Shown in pieces: positions 8,053 to 16,817 of a stretch of 64,000 nucleotides of DNA. The position numbers and the translations under genes were made by a program. The stretch is from DASZUK01 sp963844575 (GTDB lineage: Bacteria; Actinomycetota; Acidimicrobiia; Acidimicrobiales; RAAP-2): contig CAWJOU010000005.1 of NCBI GenBank assembly GCA_963844575.1, positions 2,170,001-2,234,000 of the forward strand. The letters are read 5' to 3'. How positions within the stretch are numbered: the first letter of the stretch is position 1; each line of letters starts with the position of its first letter. The notes under the pieces were generated by a model that saw nothing but the letters and a program-made list of their open reading frames with translations, was not told the origin of the DNA and made no database searches.

Positions 8053-10362
8053 GTGCCCTTGCGGGCTCGAAAGTTGGCGGTGGCGGGCATGGCGGTCGTC
8101 GTCATCGTCGGCCTTTTCGGTTGGTGGGGACTCGGGCTCGACGGCTTCCGTCTCGACCGCTCCCCGACCGCCTCGGCGGCGACGGCCAGCGCGGCGACGA
8201 ACGCCGCGACAGCCGGTTACTGGTTGGTGGCCAGTGACGGCGGCGTCTTCTCGTTCGGCGGCACGACATTCTTCGGCTCGACCGGCGGCATGCATCTCAA
8301 CTCTCCGGTCGTCGGCATGGCCGCGACCTCGGGTGGCGGCGGCTACTGGCTGGTGGCCAGCGACGGCGGCATCTTCGCCTTCGGCAACGCCAACTTCGCC
8401 GGCTCGATGGGCGGGACCCACCTCAACTCGCCGGTCGTCGGCATGGCCGCCGACCCCGAGGGCGGCTACTGGCTCGTCGCGGCGGACGGCGGCATCTTCG
8501 CGTTCGGCGGGGCGCCGTTCTACGGCTCGACCGGCGGCATGCACCTGAACCAGCCGGTCGTCGGCATGGCCGTCACCCCGGACGGCGGCGGTTACTGGCT
8601 GGTCGCGGCCGACGGCGGCATCTTCGCCTACGGCGACGCCGCGTTCTACGGCTCGACCGGCGGCATGCACCTGAACCAGCCGGTCGTCGGCATGACGGCG
8701 ACGGCCAATGGCGGCGGTTACTGGCTGGTCGCGGCCGACGGCGGCATCTTCGCCTACGGCGACGCCGCGTTCTACGGCTCGACGGGCGGCACCCACCTCA
8801 ACCAGCCGGTCGTCGGCATGGCCGCCACGGCGGACGGCGGCGGCTACTGGCTGGCCGCGGCGGACGGCGGCATCTTCGCCTACGGCGACGCCGCGTTCTA
8901 CGGCTCGACCGGCGGCATCCATCTGAACAAGCCGGTCGTCGGCTTCGCTGCCCTGGCGGGCACGCCGACGGCCGGACGGCAGGTCTGTGGGAACCCGAGC
9001 GTCCTTACCGGACCGTCGACGCCACCGGCCGGCGCGGTGACCCTGCCGGCCGGGACAAACTCGAACGCCGCAGTCGGCGCGCCGAACACGACGTACTGGC
9101 TCGCCCCGGGCACCCACACCGTCGGCACCGGCCAGTTCGGCCAGTTCCAACCGGCCAACGGCGACACGTACGTCGGCGCCCCCGGCGCGGTGATCAACGG
9201 CCAGAACGCCAACGACTACGCGTTCGTGTCGAATGCCACCGGCGTGACGGTCGAGTACCTGACGATCGAGAACTTCGTCGCCCCGCAGTCCGAAGGGGTC
9301 GTCAACCAGAACTCGGCCAGCAACTGGACCATCGGCAACGACACCATCCAGAACAATCCGAACGGGGCCGGCGCGATGCTCGGCACCAACGACGTCCTCA
9401 CCAACAGCTGCCTCACGAAGAACGGCCAGTACGGCTTCCAGTCGTACTCGGCGGCCGGCCCGTCGAACGTCACGGTCACGAACAACGAGGTCAGTTACAA
9501 CGACACGCAGAACTACACAGCCAACACATCGGGCTGCGGCTGCGCCGGCGGCGCCAAGTTCTGGGACACCAACGGCGCCACCGTGACCGGTAACTACGTC
9601 CACGACAACGAGGACGTCGGGCTGTGGGCGGACACCAACAACCGCGGGTTCGACATCTCGTACAACTACATCGCCAACAACTACGCCGAAGGGATCATGT
9701 ACGAGATCAGCTACAACGCGCTCATCTCGCACAACGACCTGGTCGGCAACGCGGTGGGCGCGGGGTCGAGGGGGACCTCGAACCTCTACGCGGCCATCTA
9801 CGTCTCCGAGTCCGGGAGCGACCCTCGGGTACCCGGGCCGTACGGGAACAGCTTCGCCATCACCGACAACATCTTCACCGACAACTGGTCCGGGGTGAAC
9901 GCCTGGGAGAGCTCGAACCGGTACTGCGGATCGCCGGACAACTCGTCGGCGACATACTGCACGCTCGTCGATCCGAGCGTGTACACCGTCGCCAGCTGCG
10001 CCGCCCATGTGCCGACGTCGTCGCCGGGCCAGACACCGGACTACTACGACAACTGCCGGTGGAAGACCCAGAACCTGTCGATCACCGGCAACACGTTCAC
10101 CTTCGACCCGTCGGCCATGCCGGCCGCGTGCACCGTCGCCAATGGCTGCGGCGTGAACAGCCTGATCTCCCAGTACGGGACACTCCCGCCGTACCAGGGC
10201 GACGTCGTCCCCGATGCCATCTCGAAGACCCAGAACAACCACTACGCCGACAACGCCTACCACGGCCCGTGGAACTTCGAGATCCGGCAACAGGGCACAT
10301 TCGTGCCCTTCGCCACCTGGCAGAGCACGTGGGGCCAGGACGCCGGCAGCACGACCTCCTGA
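8053..10362 (+). CDS. secreted repeat / right-handed beta-helix protein
   Basis: 769 residues from a GTG start. Residues about 6-28 form a hydrophobic signal-anchor. Residues about 55-303 are six tandem repeats of 41-42 residues (GYWLVAADGGIFAYGDAAFY, then GSTGG.HLN.PVVGM), a repeat common in secreted actinobacterial proteins and possibly propeller-like. From about residue 310 on the sequence has short N/T/G-rich turns (VTVEYLTIENF, VTVTNNEVSYN, ATVTGNYVHDNEDVGLW, ISHNDLVGNAVG) typical of a right-handed parallel beta-helix. That fold occurs in polysaccharide lyases and in C5-epimerases of the AlgG type. A role in trimming or epimerising the EPS outside the membrane is plausible but inferred. 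Confidence 0.8.
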   Translation: MPLRARKLAVAGMAVVVIVGLFGWWGLGLDGFRLDRSPTASAATASAATNAATAGYWLVASDGGVFSFGGTTFFGSTGGMHLNSPVVGMAATSGGGGYWLVASDGGIFAFGNANFAGSMGGTHLNSPVVGMAADPEGGYWLVAADGGIFAFGGAPFYGSTGGMHLNQPVVGMAVTPDGGGYWLVAADGGIFAYGDAAFYGSTGGMHLNQPVVGMTATANGGGYWLVAADGGIFAYGDAAFYGSTGGTHLNQPVVGMAATADGGGYWLAAADGGIFAYGDAAFYGSTGGIHLNKPVVGFAALAGTPTAGRQVCGNPSVLTGPSTPPAGAVTLPAGTNSNAAVGAPNTTYWLAPGTHTVGTGQFGQFQPANGDTYVGAPGAVINGQNANDYAFVSNATGVTVEYLTIENFVAPQSEGVVNQNSASNWTIGNDTIQNNPNGAGAMLGTNDVLTNSCLTKNGQYGFQSYSAAGPSNVTVTNNEVSYNDTQNYTANTSGCGCAGGAKFWDTNGATVTGNYVHDNEDVGLWADTNNRGFDISYNYIANNYAEGIMYEISYNALISHNDLVGNAVGAGSRGTSNLYAAIYVSESGSDPRVPGPYGNSFAITDNIFTDNWSGVNAWESSNRYCGSPDNSSATYCTLVDPSVYTVASCAAHVPTSSPGQTPDYYDNCRWKTQNLSITGNTFTFDPSAMPAACTVANGCGVNSLISQYGTLPPYQGDVVPDAISKTQNNHYADNAYHGPWNFEIRQQGTFVPFATWQSTWGQDAGSTTS
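8215..8960 (+). repeat. six tandem coding repeats of about 125 bp
   Basis: Each unit encodes YWL.A.DGG.FA.G.A.F.GS.GG.HLN.PVVG. Units 4 to 6 are nearly identical in DNA, which suggests recent expansion or gene conversion. The first two units are the most divergent. Confidence 0.85.
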
Positions 10363-10369
10363 TCTTCCT

Positions 10370-10379
10370 GGTCTAGCTC
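10370..10379. repeat. target-site duplication, left copy
   Basis: GGTCTAGCTC, identical to 11833-11842 on the other side of the insertion sequence. Confidence 0.9.
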
Positions 10380-10421
10380 CAATACCGTTCAGTTAAGCTC
10401 ACAATGGTGTAGTTTGGGTGG

Positions 10422-11624
10422 GTGCCCCGCGCCGGATGGGTGAAGCCCACCTCGGACCGACGCCTGTCCGACCTGGTTGCCGTCGGCCTGCTCACCCGAG
10501 TGTTCCCGCCACAGGTCGTCGACGAGGTCATCGCGGCCGTCGGTCGCACCGAGCAGCGGAACCGGGCGCTGCCGGCCCGGGTGGTCGCCTACTTCGCCAT
10601 CGCCATGGCGCTGTACGCAGACGGCTCCTACGAGGACGTCTTGGCCCAGTTGACCGACGGGCTGTCGTGGTCGTCGGGCTGGTCCGAGTCCTGGGCCCCA
10701 CCGTCGAAATCGGCGATCTTCCAGGCCCGCCTGCGTCTCGGTGCCGAGCCGCTGGCCGCCCTCTTCGCCCGGGTGGCCCGGCCGCTGGCGGCGCCGTCGG
10801 TCCCGGGGGCCTTCGTGGCTGGCCGCCGGCTGGTGGCCATCGACGGCACCTGCCTGGACGTGGCCGACACCGAGGAGAACGCCATCCACTTCGGCCGGCC
10901 CGGGGTGAACAAGGGCGAGCAGGCCGCCTTCCCGATGGCCCGGGTGGTGGCCGTGGCCGAGTGCTCGACGCACGCCGTCTTCGACGCCGTGATCGGCCCC
11001 TACTCGACAGCCGAGGTCACCTTGGCCACCGAGCTGTTCGCTCGCCTGACCCCGGGCATGCTCGTCATCGCCGACCGGGGCTTCTACGGCTTCCACCAGT
11101 TCCAAGCGGCAGGCGCGACCGGGGCCGATCTGTTGTGGCGAGTGAGCTCGGTCGCAAAGCCCCGCCACATAGAGACCCTCGCCGATGGTTCCTGGCTCGG
11201 AGGGATCACCCCGTCGGGCAACGAGAGCCGAAAGGCCACGCCCGTCACCGTCCGGGTCATCGACTACGAGGTCACCGACGGACGGGCCAACGATGAGCAC
11301 TACCGGCTCTTCACCACCCTGCTCGACCCAGAAGAGGCGCCGGCGGCCACGCTGGCCGCCGCCTACGCCGAGCGCTGGGAGATCGAGTCGACCTTCGACG
11401 AGCTGAAGACCCACCAGCGGGGGCCCAAGACGGTGCTCCGTTCCAAGTCCCCCGAGCTCGTCCGCCAGGAGATCTGGGGACACCTCTGCTGCCACTACGC
11501 CGTCCGCACGCTCATGTGGGAGGCGGCGGACACCGCCGGCGAGGACCCCGACCGGGTGTCCTTCGTCGCTGCCCTGCGCATCGCTCGACGTTCGGTCGCC
11601 CAACGGGGCGCTTTTCCCCCCTGA
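10422..11624 (+). CDS. IS4-family transposase (main frame)
   Basis: 400 residues from a GTG start inside the left end. The N-terminus (LSDLVAVGLLTRVFPPQVVD) matches the IS4 N-terminal domain. The DDE core is visible: VAIDGTCLDVADT (first Asp), MLVIADRGFYGFH (second Asp) and the Y-(2)-R-(3)-E-(6)-K signature as YAERWEIESTFDELK (Glu). The stop at 11622 follows a run of six C. Dropping one C continues the protein to 11823 with a normal IS4 C-terminus, so this frame seems cut short by a one-base insertion or uses a +1 shift. Confidence 0.9.
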   Translation: MPRAGWVKPTSDRRLSDLVAVGLLTRVFPPQVVDEVIAAVGRTEQRNRALPARVVAYFAIAMALYADGSYEDVLAQLTDGLSWSSGWSESWAPPSKSAIFQARLRLGAEPLAALFARVARPLAAPSVPGAFVAGRRLVAIDGTCLDVADTEENAIHFGRPGVNKGEQAAFPMARVVAVAECSTHAVFDAVIGPYSTAEVTLATELFARLTPGMLVIADRGFYGFHQFQAAGATGADLLWRVSSVAKPRHIETLADGSWLGGITPSGNESRKATPVTVRVIDYEVTDGRANDEHYRLFTTLLDPEEAPAATLAAAYAERWEIESTFDELKTHQRGPKTVLRSKSPELVRQEIWGHLCCHYAVRTLMWEAADTAGEDPDRVSFVAALRIARRSVAQRGAFPP

Positions 11625-11823
11625 CGACCACGAGGCGACCGACCGCACCTGGCGAGCGGCGATCGTCCAGCTCCTGCGGCGCCTGAACCCGGCCCGCCGC
11701 CGGCGGTCCAACCCCCACGTCATCAAGCGCAAGATGCCGAGATGGCACGTGAAGCGAGCCCGCCACCGCCACTGGCCCCAGCCGACGGGACCCCCGCTGG
11801 TCCGGGTGCTGGCTCCTAACTGA
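11625..11823 (+). pseudogene. C-terminal part of the IS4 transposase in the +1 frame
   Basis: After T4C6 (11612-11621) the other frame reads DDHEATDRTWRAAIVQLLRR, then SNPHVIKRKMPRWHVKRAR, and stops at the right end. Polybasic tails of this kind (NPRVIKRKMS..VKR) end many IS4 transposases. Translation would need a +1 shift at the C-run; alternatively the sequence has one C too many. Confidence 0.7.
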
Positions 11824-11832
11824 ACGGTATTG

Positions 11833-11842
11833 GGTCTAGCTC
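11833..11842. repeat. target-site duplication, right copy
   Basis: GGTCTAGCTC, identical to 10370-10379. Confidence 0.9.
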
Positions 11843-11913
11843 TTCCCTCCCCACCGTCCGTTCCCGACAGTCCGTTTTCCGACGGGCCTGGATTTCCTCT
11901 TTCCGAGCCGGAT

Positions 11914-11920
11914 GTATCAC
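11914..11920 (+). promoter_or_regulatory. GTATCAC motif before the Wzz-like operon
   Basis: GGATGTATCACG, about 100 bases before the TTG start at 12021, in the sense orientation. Confidence 0.5.
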
Positions 11921-12020
11921 GCCCCCTGTCCGGGGCTCCAATCCGTGTAGCGATCGACCTGACGCACCGCACTACGAGGGATGCGCCAGCAGGTTGCGCT
12001 GACGGAAGGGAGCAGGAAGG

Positions 12021-13562
12021 TTGTCCGAACAGACGCTCGATCTCAAGGGCTCGTTGCGGCTCATTCGCCGGTTCTGGCGGACGGTGGCCGTGTTCGTGCT
12101 GGTGGGCTTGGTGGCCGGTGGTGCCTACGAGCGGCTCAAGCCGCCCGAGTACCACGCCACGGCGCTCGTCCTGCTGCCGACCGGTTCGGCCTCGGCCACA
12201 GGTTCCGGTGCGACGCCCGCCAACGCCCTGACAACCGACGGCCGCATCGCCACCAGTGCGTCGGTCCTCGGCCCGGCCGGCCAGGAGGTCGACCGTTCGT
12301 TGACGGTCAACCAGCTCCAGCAGCGGGTCTCCACCAGCTCGGCCGCCACCGGCGTCCTCAGCATCACGGCCACCGGCACGACGTCCGCCCAGGCCGTCGC
12401 CCTGGCCAACGCCGTCGCCAACAACCTCGTCTCGTTCGTCACGAGCTCCGGCTCGGTCAACAACACCGGGGTGCTGACCGGCCTCCAGGCTCAGGAGAAC
12501 GAGCTCAACAGCCAGATCGCCGACGTCAACAAGGAGCTGGCTGCCGCGAACAGCCGGCTGGCCACCGACGGCGCCGGCACGACGGCCGGTCAACAGGACG
12601 CGACACTGGTCGGCAAGCTCACCTCCGAGCAGTCGAGCCTCACCCTCCAGCTCAACAGCGTGAAGAGCCAGATCGCCACGACCAAGCTCGGGCAGGTCTC
12701 GGCCAACCAGGGCACCCGGGTCATCCAGCACGCCTCGCAAGCGTCCGGGCCGAAGATCACGACGCTGGTCACCACCGTGGTGATCGGCGGGATCGCCGGA
12801 CTGCTGGTCGGCAGCCTCTACGTCCTCGCCCGGCACCGCAAGGACCCGCGGCTGTGGACCCGGGACGAGCTGGCCGAGTCCCTCGGATCGCCGGTCGTCC
12901 TGTCGCTCCCGGCCCCGGCGAAGAGCTCGCCGAGCAACTGGGTGTCGCTCTTCCAGAGCTACCAGCCGGGATCGACGGAGCAGTGGAACATCCGCAAGGC
13001 CCTGCGCGAGCTCGGGCTCGTCGACGGGGCGGCGACCCTCACCGTGCTGTCGTTTACCGGCGACGTCGCCGGGACGGCCCAGGCGGCCGAGGTGGCCGTC
13101 GGGGCCGCCGACTCCGGCCTCGACACGCTGTTCACGGTCGTCGCCGACGAGGCCGGCTCCCCGGGCCTGCAGGCCGCGTGCGTCCAGTTCGGTACCGACC
13201 GGCCCCGCCAGCGCCTCGAGCTCAAGATCGGCACGCCGCCGCAGCGTGACGTCCCGCCGGACCTGATCGTGACGGCCGCGGTGGTCGACGCCGACCGCCC
13301 GACGCTGTCGGACTTCCTCCGGCCGGGCGGCACGACCGTGATCTCCGTCTCGGCCGGCTACGCGTCGGCGGAGCAGCTGGCCCGGCTGGCCATCCTGGCC
13401 GCCGATGCCGGCCAGCCGGTCCGCGGCATCTTCGTCGCCAACCCGGGCGCCGACGACCAGACGGTCGGCCGCTACCCGGACAGCAGTTCCCGGACGTCGC
13501 TGGTCCTGCACCGGCGCACGCTGGCCGTGAAGTCCGGCATGGCATCGGGGCAGAACCGATGA
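12021..13562 (+). CDS. Wzz/CpsC-like polysaccharide chain-length protein
   Basis: 513 residues from a TTG start with GGAAGG just upstream. It has the layout of polysaccharide co-polymerases: a short cytoplasmic start (LKGSLRLIRRFWRT), TM1 at about residues 21-42, a long alanine/serine-rich outside domain with coiled-coil potential (LQAQENELNSQIADVNKELA), and TM2 at about 248-270. The cytoplasmic tail resembles a BY-kinase fold (LTVLSFTGDVAGTAQAAEVA) but lacks a Walker A lysine motif, so kinase activity is unlikely. It probably sets chain length together with the next protein and the polymerase. Confidence 0.82.
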   Translation: MSEQTLDLKGSLRLIRRFWRTVAVFVLVGLVAGGAYERLKPPEYHATALVLLPTGSASATGSGATPANALTTDGRIATSASVLGPAGQEVDRSLTVNQLQQRVSTSSAATGVLSITATGTTSAQAVALANAVANNLVSFVTSSGSVNNTGVLTGLQAQENELNSQIADVNKELAAANSRLATDGAGTTAGQQDATLVGKLTSEQSSLTLQLNSVKSQIATTKLGQVSANQGTRVIQHASQASGPKITTLVTTVVIGGIAGLLVGSLYVLARHRKDPRLWTRDELAESLGSPVVLSLPAPAKSSPSNWVSLFQSYQPGSTEQWNIRKALRELGLVDGAATLTVLSFTGDVAGTAQAAEVAVGAADSGLDTLFTVVADEAGSPGLQAACVQFGTDRPRQRLELKIGTPPQRDVPPDLIVTAAVVDADRPTLSDFLRPGGTTVISVSAGYASAEQLARLAILAADAGQPVRGIFVANPGADDQTVGRYPDSSSRTSLVLHRRTLAVKSGMASGQNR

Positions 13563-13620
13563 CCGCCAATTCCCCTACCACCCGCATTGCCGCGACGACC
13601 CGTAGGAGCCAGAGGCAGCC

Positions 13621-15225
13621 ATGACGTTCGATCCAGATCTGATCTCCCGGGCCGACCGGTCGGTCCCGTTGGAGCACGAGTCGGTGCACATCCCGGCCGG
13701 CCGCATGGTCAGCCTGCGCTTCCTGCGGCTCGCCCTGCACCGCCGCCGGAAGCTGTGGCTCGGGCTGGCGGTCCTCGGCCTGGTGGTCGGCGTCGCCTAC
13801 CACGTCGCCGTGCCGGTCCAGTACTCGGCCACCTCGACCCTCTACCTGGCCCACCCGTCGGGGACGAACGAGACAGTCGGGTCGGCCAACGACCTGGCGA
13901 TGCTCGACACGTCCGGCGTCGCCAACGCGGCGATCAAGCAGCTGCACGAGCCGGGCCTCACGATGGCCAAGCTCTTCGGCAAGGTCCCCGGCAAGGTGGT
14001 GAGCGACAACATCTTGAGCATCACGATCTCCGGGTCGTCACCTCAGGAGGCCGTACGCCGGGTCAACGCGGTCACCACTGCCTACCTGGCCTTCCGCAAC
14101 GCGCAGTACAACGGCCAGAACCAAGCGGTCGTCGGTGCGGCGAACAAGCAGATCGCCAAGCTGCAGGCGACAATCTCGTCGTTGACGACGAAGATCAACG
14201 CCCTCGGCTCGGCGGCCGGCGGCGAGCAGGGGACCGCGCTCATCGCCCAGCGCACAGCGGCGACCGCCCAGATCACCAACCTCCAGCAGGCCATCCAGCA
14301 GGACAACCTGACCGCGCTCTCGGTGTCCCAGGGCAGCCGGGTCATCACCGCCGGCACCGCCAACCACACGTCGAAGACGAAGGTGCTCGTGCTCGACGGT
14401 CTGACCGGGTTGGTCGTCGGGTTGGCGCTCGGCATCGGCATCGTCGTCCTGCAGGCCGTCCTCAGCGACCGGCTCCGCCGGCGTGAGGACATCGCGGCCA
14501 TCCTCGGCGTCTCGGTGGACGTCAGCATCGGCCGGATCGGCCGGAAGCGGTTCTTCCGCCGGTCCGCCCGGGCGTTGGCCAAGTCGCAGGACCCCGGCCT
14601 GCTCCGGCTGGCCGAGTACCTCGGCGACCGGCTCGACGCCGGTGGCCCGAAGCCGACCGAGCTGGTGGTCGCCATCGACGACGTCGACGTCCCCGCCGCC
14701 GCGGTGGCCTCGCTGGCCGCCAAGCTGAGCCGGGCCGGACGGCGGGTCTGCCTGGTCGACGCCACCGCCACCCGGGTGCTCGGCCGGGCGGTCGGCGCCG
14801 GGTCGCCCCGGGGATCCCAGCAGGTGCCGCTCAGCGGTGGCGCCGAGATCACGCTGGTGACCCCCCGCCAGCCGTGGGAGCCGGACCAGGACGGCCGGTG
14901 GGAGTACGACCTGGCCGACGTGGCCAACGCCGACGCCATCGTCGTCGTGGCCACCGTCAAGCCGACGGTGGGCGCCTGGCACCTGCGGGCGTGGGCCAAC
15001 GACGCCATCCTCACGGTCAGTGCCGGCCGCTCGACGGTCCAGGAGATCAACACCGTCGCCGAGCTGCTCGACGCGGCAGACATCACGGCGGCCTCGGCAG
15101 TGCTGCTCGACGCCGACACCGACGACGAGAGCGTCGGTCTGCCCGAGCCGGGCGCCGTCGCCTTCGGCCGCCGCCAGCGCCTCGACCTCGTCCACGCGGC
15201 CGTCTCGCTGCCGCTGCCGACGTGA
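13621..15225 (+). CDS. second Wzz/CpsC-like polysaccharide chain-length protein
   Basis: 534 residues with the same layout as the preceding gene: TM1 at about residues 44-63 (LWLGLAVLGLVVGVAYHVAV), an outside domain with the Wzz-like PVQYSATSTLYL start and a helical stalk (KQIAKLQATISSLTTKINAL), and TM2 at about 256-282. The tail (TELVVAIDDVDVPAAAVASL) again looks like a degenerate ATPase without a P-loop. The two proteins may work as a pair. It starts 58 bases after the previous gene, and its stop overlaps the GTG of the polymerase gene (GTGA). Confidence 0.8.
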   Translation: MTFDPDLISRADRSVPLEHESVHIPAGRMVSLRFLRLALHRRRKLWLGLAVLGLVVGVAYHVAVPVQYSATSTLYLAHPSGTNETVGSANDLAMLDTSGVANAAIKQLHEPGLTMAKLFGKVPGKVVSDNILSITISGSSPQEAVRRVNAVTTAYLAFRNAQYNGQNQAVVGAANKQIAKLQATISSLTTKINALGSAAGGEQGTALIAQRTAATAQITNLQQAIQQDNLTALSVSQGSRVITAGTANHTSKTKVLVLDGLTGLVVGLALGIGIVVLQAVLSDRLRRREDIAAILGVSVDVSIGRIGRKRFFRRSARALAKSQDPGLLRLAEYLGDRLDAGGPKPTELVVAIDDVDVPAAAVASLAAKLSRAGRRVCLVDATATRVLGRAVGAGSPRGSQQVPLSGGAEITLVTPRQPWEPDQDGRWEYDLADVANADAIVVVATVKPTVGAWHLRAWANDAILTVSAGRSTVQEINTVAELLDAADITAASAVLLDADTDDESVGLPEPGAVAFGRRQRLDLVHAAVSLPLPT

Positions 15226-16505
15226 GCGTCTCGACCACCCTCTCGCGACTGCGGACCCCCGCCCCGGCACTCGTCCGGGCGGAGGCCGAGGCCGCCGCGC
15301 CCAGCGAGGCGTCGGTCCGCCGGCGCATCGGCTGGATCTGGGGACTGCTGTTCCTGAACGTCCTCCCGTACTCGGCCAAGTCCGTCCTGGTGCCGATGCC
15401 GACGTCGATCGGCAAGATCATCACCCAGGGTGCGCTGGGCGTCGCCCTCGTCCTCGCCCTGTCGATCAACCGCAAGGTGCTCGTCCGGCCGAACCTCTTC
15501 CTCATCTTCATGTCGATCCTCTGCGTGACGGCGGCGATGATGAGCATCCGCGGGTACTTCGGCTTCGGCTCGATGGTCCGCTGCGGGCGGCTGATCGGGA
15601 TGATCTCCGTCCTGTGGCTGCTCACGCCGTGGTGGGGTCGCCGTGACCTGCTGTTCCTCAAATACCATCGCCGCGCTCTGGCGATCGTCCTCGGCACCGT
15701 CGTCGTCGGTCTGTTCCTGTTCCCCGGCCCGGCCTTCGCCCAGGCCGGCGGGGGCCGCCTCGGCGGCGCCATCTGGCCGATCCCGCCGACCCAGGTCGCC
15801 CACTACGCGGCCGTCCTCGCCGGCACGACGGTCGTGCTGTGGTTCACCGGGCTCGTCAAGCCCAAGATGGCGGCGGTCATGACGATCGGCGGCATCGGCA
15901 TCATCGTGCTGTCGCACACCCGAACCGCGCTGATCGCGTTCTTCGTCGCGCTGCTCGTCGCCTCGCTCAGCCTCTTCCTCAGCCGGAAGCGGGTGCGCAA
16001 GGCCATCCTCGTCACCGTGGTGCTCGCCGCCCTGATCGCCCTGTGCTTCGCCCCGTTCCTCGGTCACTGGTTCACCCGGGGCCAGACAAGCAAGCAGCTC
16101 ACCAGCCTCACTGGCCGGGGCACCGTCTGGACCGCGGTCAAGGCGGAACCCCGCCAAGAGGTGAACGTCCTCTTCGGCTACGGGATGTCGAACGACTCCT
16201 TCAACGGCCTGCCGATCGACTCGAGCTGGTACTCGACCTACCTCGACCAGGGGCTGTTCGGCGACGTCGTCGACGGCGGCGTCCTGCTGCTGCTCCTGTT
16301 GATCGCCGCCTTCAGCCCACGGGGACCGAGACGGGCGGCGGCGCTGTTCCTCGTCGTCTACTGCCTCATCGCGTCCTTCACCGAGACCGGGTTGGGGGAG
16401 GCCTCGCCATACCTGCTCGACCTGGCCGTCGCCATGTCGCTCCTCATGATGCCGGCGACCGCGTCGCCGTCCGGCGAGCTCGTCACGCCCGGCCTCAAAC
16501 TCTGA
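15222..16505 (+). CDS. O-antigen ligase/Wzy-like polysaccharide polymerase
   Basis: 427 residues with about ten membrane helices. A larger outside loop with the Wzy_C-type segment SLTGRGTVWTAVKAEPRQEV and GYGMSNDSFNGLPIDSSWYS follows the middle helices, and RTALIAFFVALL precedes it. This pattern fits the O-antigen ligase/polymerase superfamily, which joins lipid-linked repeat units at the outer membrane face. The GTG start at 15222 overlaps the stop of the chain-length gene by four bases, so co-translation is likely. Ligase and polymerase cannot be separated by sequence; the two Wzz-like neighbours favour polymerase. Confidence 0.85.
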   Translation: MSVSTTLSRLRTPAPALVRAEAEAAAPSEASVRRRIGWIWGLLFLNVLPYSAKSVLVPMPTSIGKIITQGALGVALVLALSINRKVLVRPNLFLIFMSILCVTAAMMSIRGYFGFGSMVRCGRLIGMISVLWLLTPWWGRRDLLFLKYHRRALAIVLGTVVVGLFLFPGPAFAQAGGGRLGGAIWPIPPTQVAHYAAVLAGTTVVLWFTGLVKPKMAAVMTIGGIGIIVLSHTRTALIAFFVALLVASLSLFLSRKRVRKAILVTVVLAALIALCFAPFLGHWFTRGQTSKQLTSLTGRGTVWTAVKAEPRQEVNVLFGYGMSNDSFNGLPIDSSWYSTYLDQGLFGDVVDGGVLLLLLLIAAFSPRGPRRAAALFLVVYCLIASFTETGLGEASPYLLDLAVAMSLLMMPATASPSGELVTPGLKL

Positions 16506-16604
16506 CCGCCCAGCCGCGTTCGCGGTGGGCCCCTCCCTTCTGGGCGGTTCCTTCCGGTCTGGCGACCACGGTCATCAGACCGGTGAGCGCGGTCGGCTGA
16601 CGAC

Positions 16605-16743
16605 TTCCGTTTGTTTCACCGTTTGCAGAATCGCGAGCTTCCTGGCCGTCGCCGAGACGATATGGCCCCGGCGAGCGTTCGTGCTGGTAAGCGCGATTCT
16701 GTAACGGGTGAACCAGGGCGTTTCTGCAAAGGGTGAAACGGAA
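16605..16743. repeat. nested inverted repeats, possible small MITE-like element
   Basis: A motif near TTTCACCGTTTGCAGAA occurs at 16614-16635 on the plus strand and, inverted, at 16692-16712 and 16721-16743. The inner pair adds AGAATCGCG/CGCGATTCT. The outer ends are TTCCGTTT.TTTCACC and GGTGAAACGGAA. It lies between the convergent polymerase and lyase genes. It could be a miniature element or a bidirectional terminator; no coding sequence is seen. Confidence 0.55.
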
Positions 16744-16765
16744 CGACAAAGCGAGGGCGATCCCC

Positions 16766-16799
16766 GGTAGAGCGGTGCCGTCGGTAGAGCGGTGCCGTC
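16766..16799. repeat. 17-bp tandem direct repeat
   Basis: GGTAGAGCGGTGCCGTC occurs twice in a row with no mismatch. Confidence 0.85.
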
Positions 16800-16817
16800 G
16801 ACGAGAGGTCGACGGCG

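Larger units (their letters stand above)
10380..11832 (+). mobile_element. IS4-family insertion sequence (1453 bp)
   Basis: The element is bounded by perfect 16-bp inverted repeats (CAATACCGTTCAGTTA at 10380-10395; its complement at 11817-11832). It is flanked by a perfect 10-bp direct repeat. A 10-13 bp duplication and one DDE transposase gene are typical of IS4. Removing the element and one repeat restores a plain spacer between the beta-helix and Wzz-like genes, so no gene is broken. The perfect ends and target copies suggest a recent insertion. Confidence 0.92.

Noticed and set aside
8215..8960. CRISPR-like regular repeats
   Set aside because: The units are in frame, encode a known protein repeat and have no unique spacers.
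8035..10290. A 751-codon minus-strand frame opposite the repeat/beta-helix gene
   Set aside because: Its regular GRAVERGVAVGEDAAV pattern is only the mirror of the coding repeats on the other strand.
10389..13511. A 1040-codon minus-strand frame across the insertion sequence and chain-length gene
   Set aside because: It runs through both ends of the mobile element, which no real gene would do, and has shadow-type composition.
12021..15225. Calling the two chain-length proteins active tyrosine autokinases
   Set aside because: Their cytoplasmic tails resemble the kinase fold, but no Walker A lysine motif or tyrosine cluster is seen.
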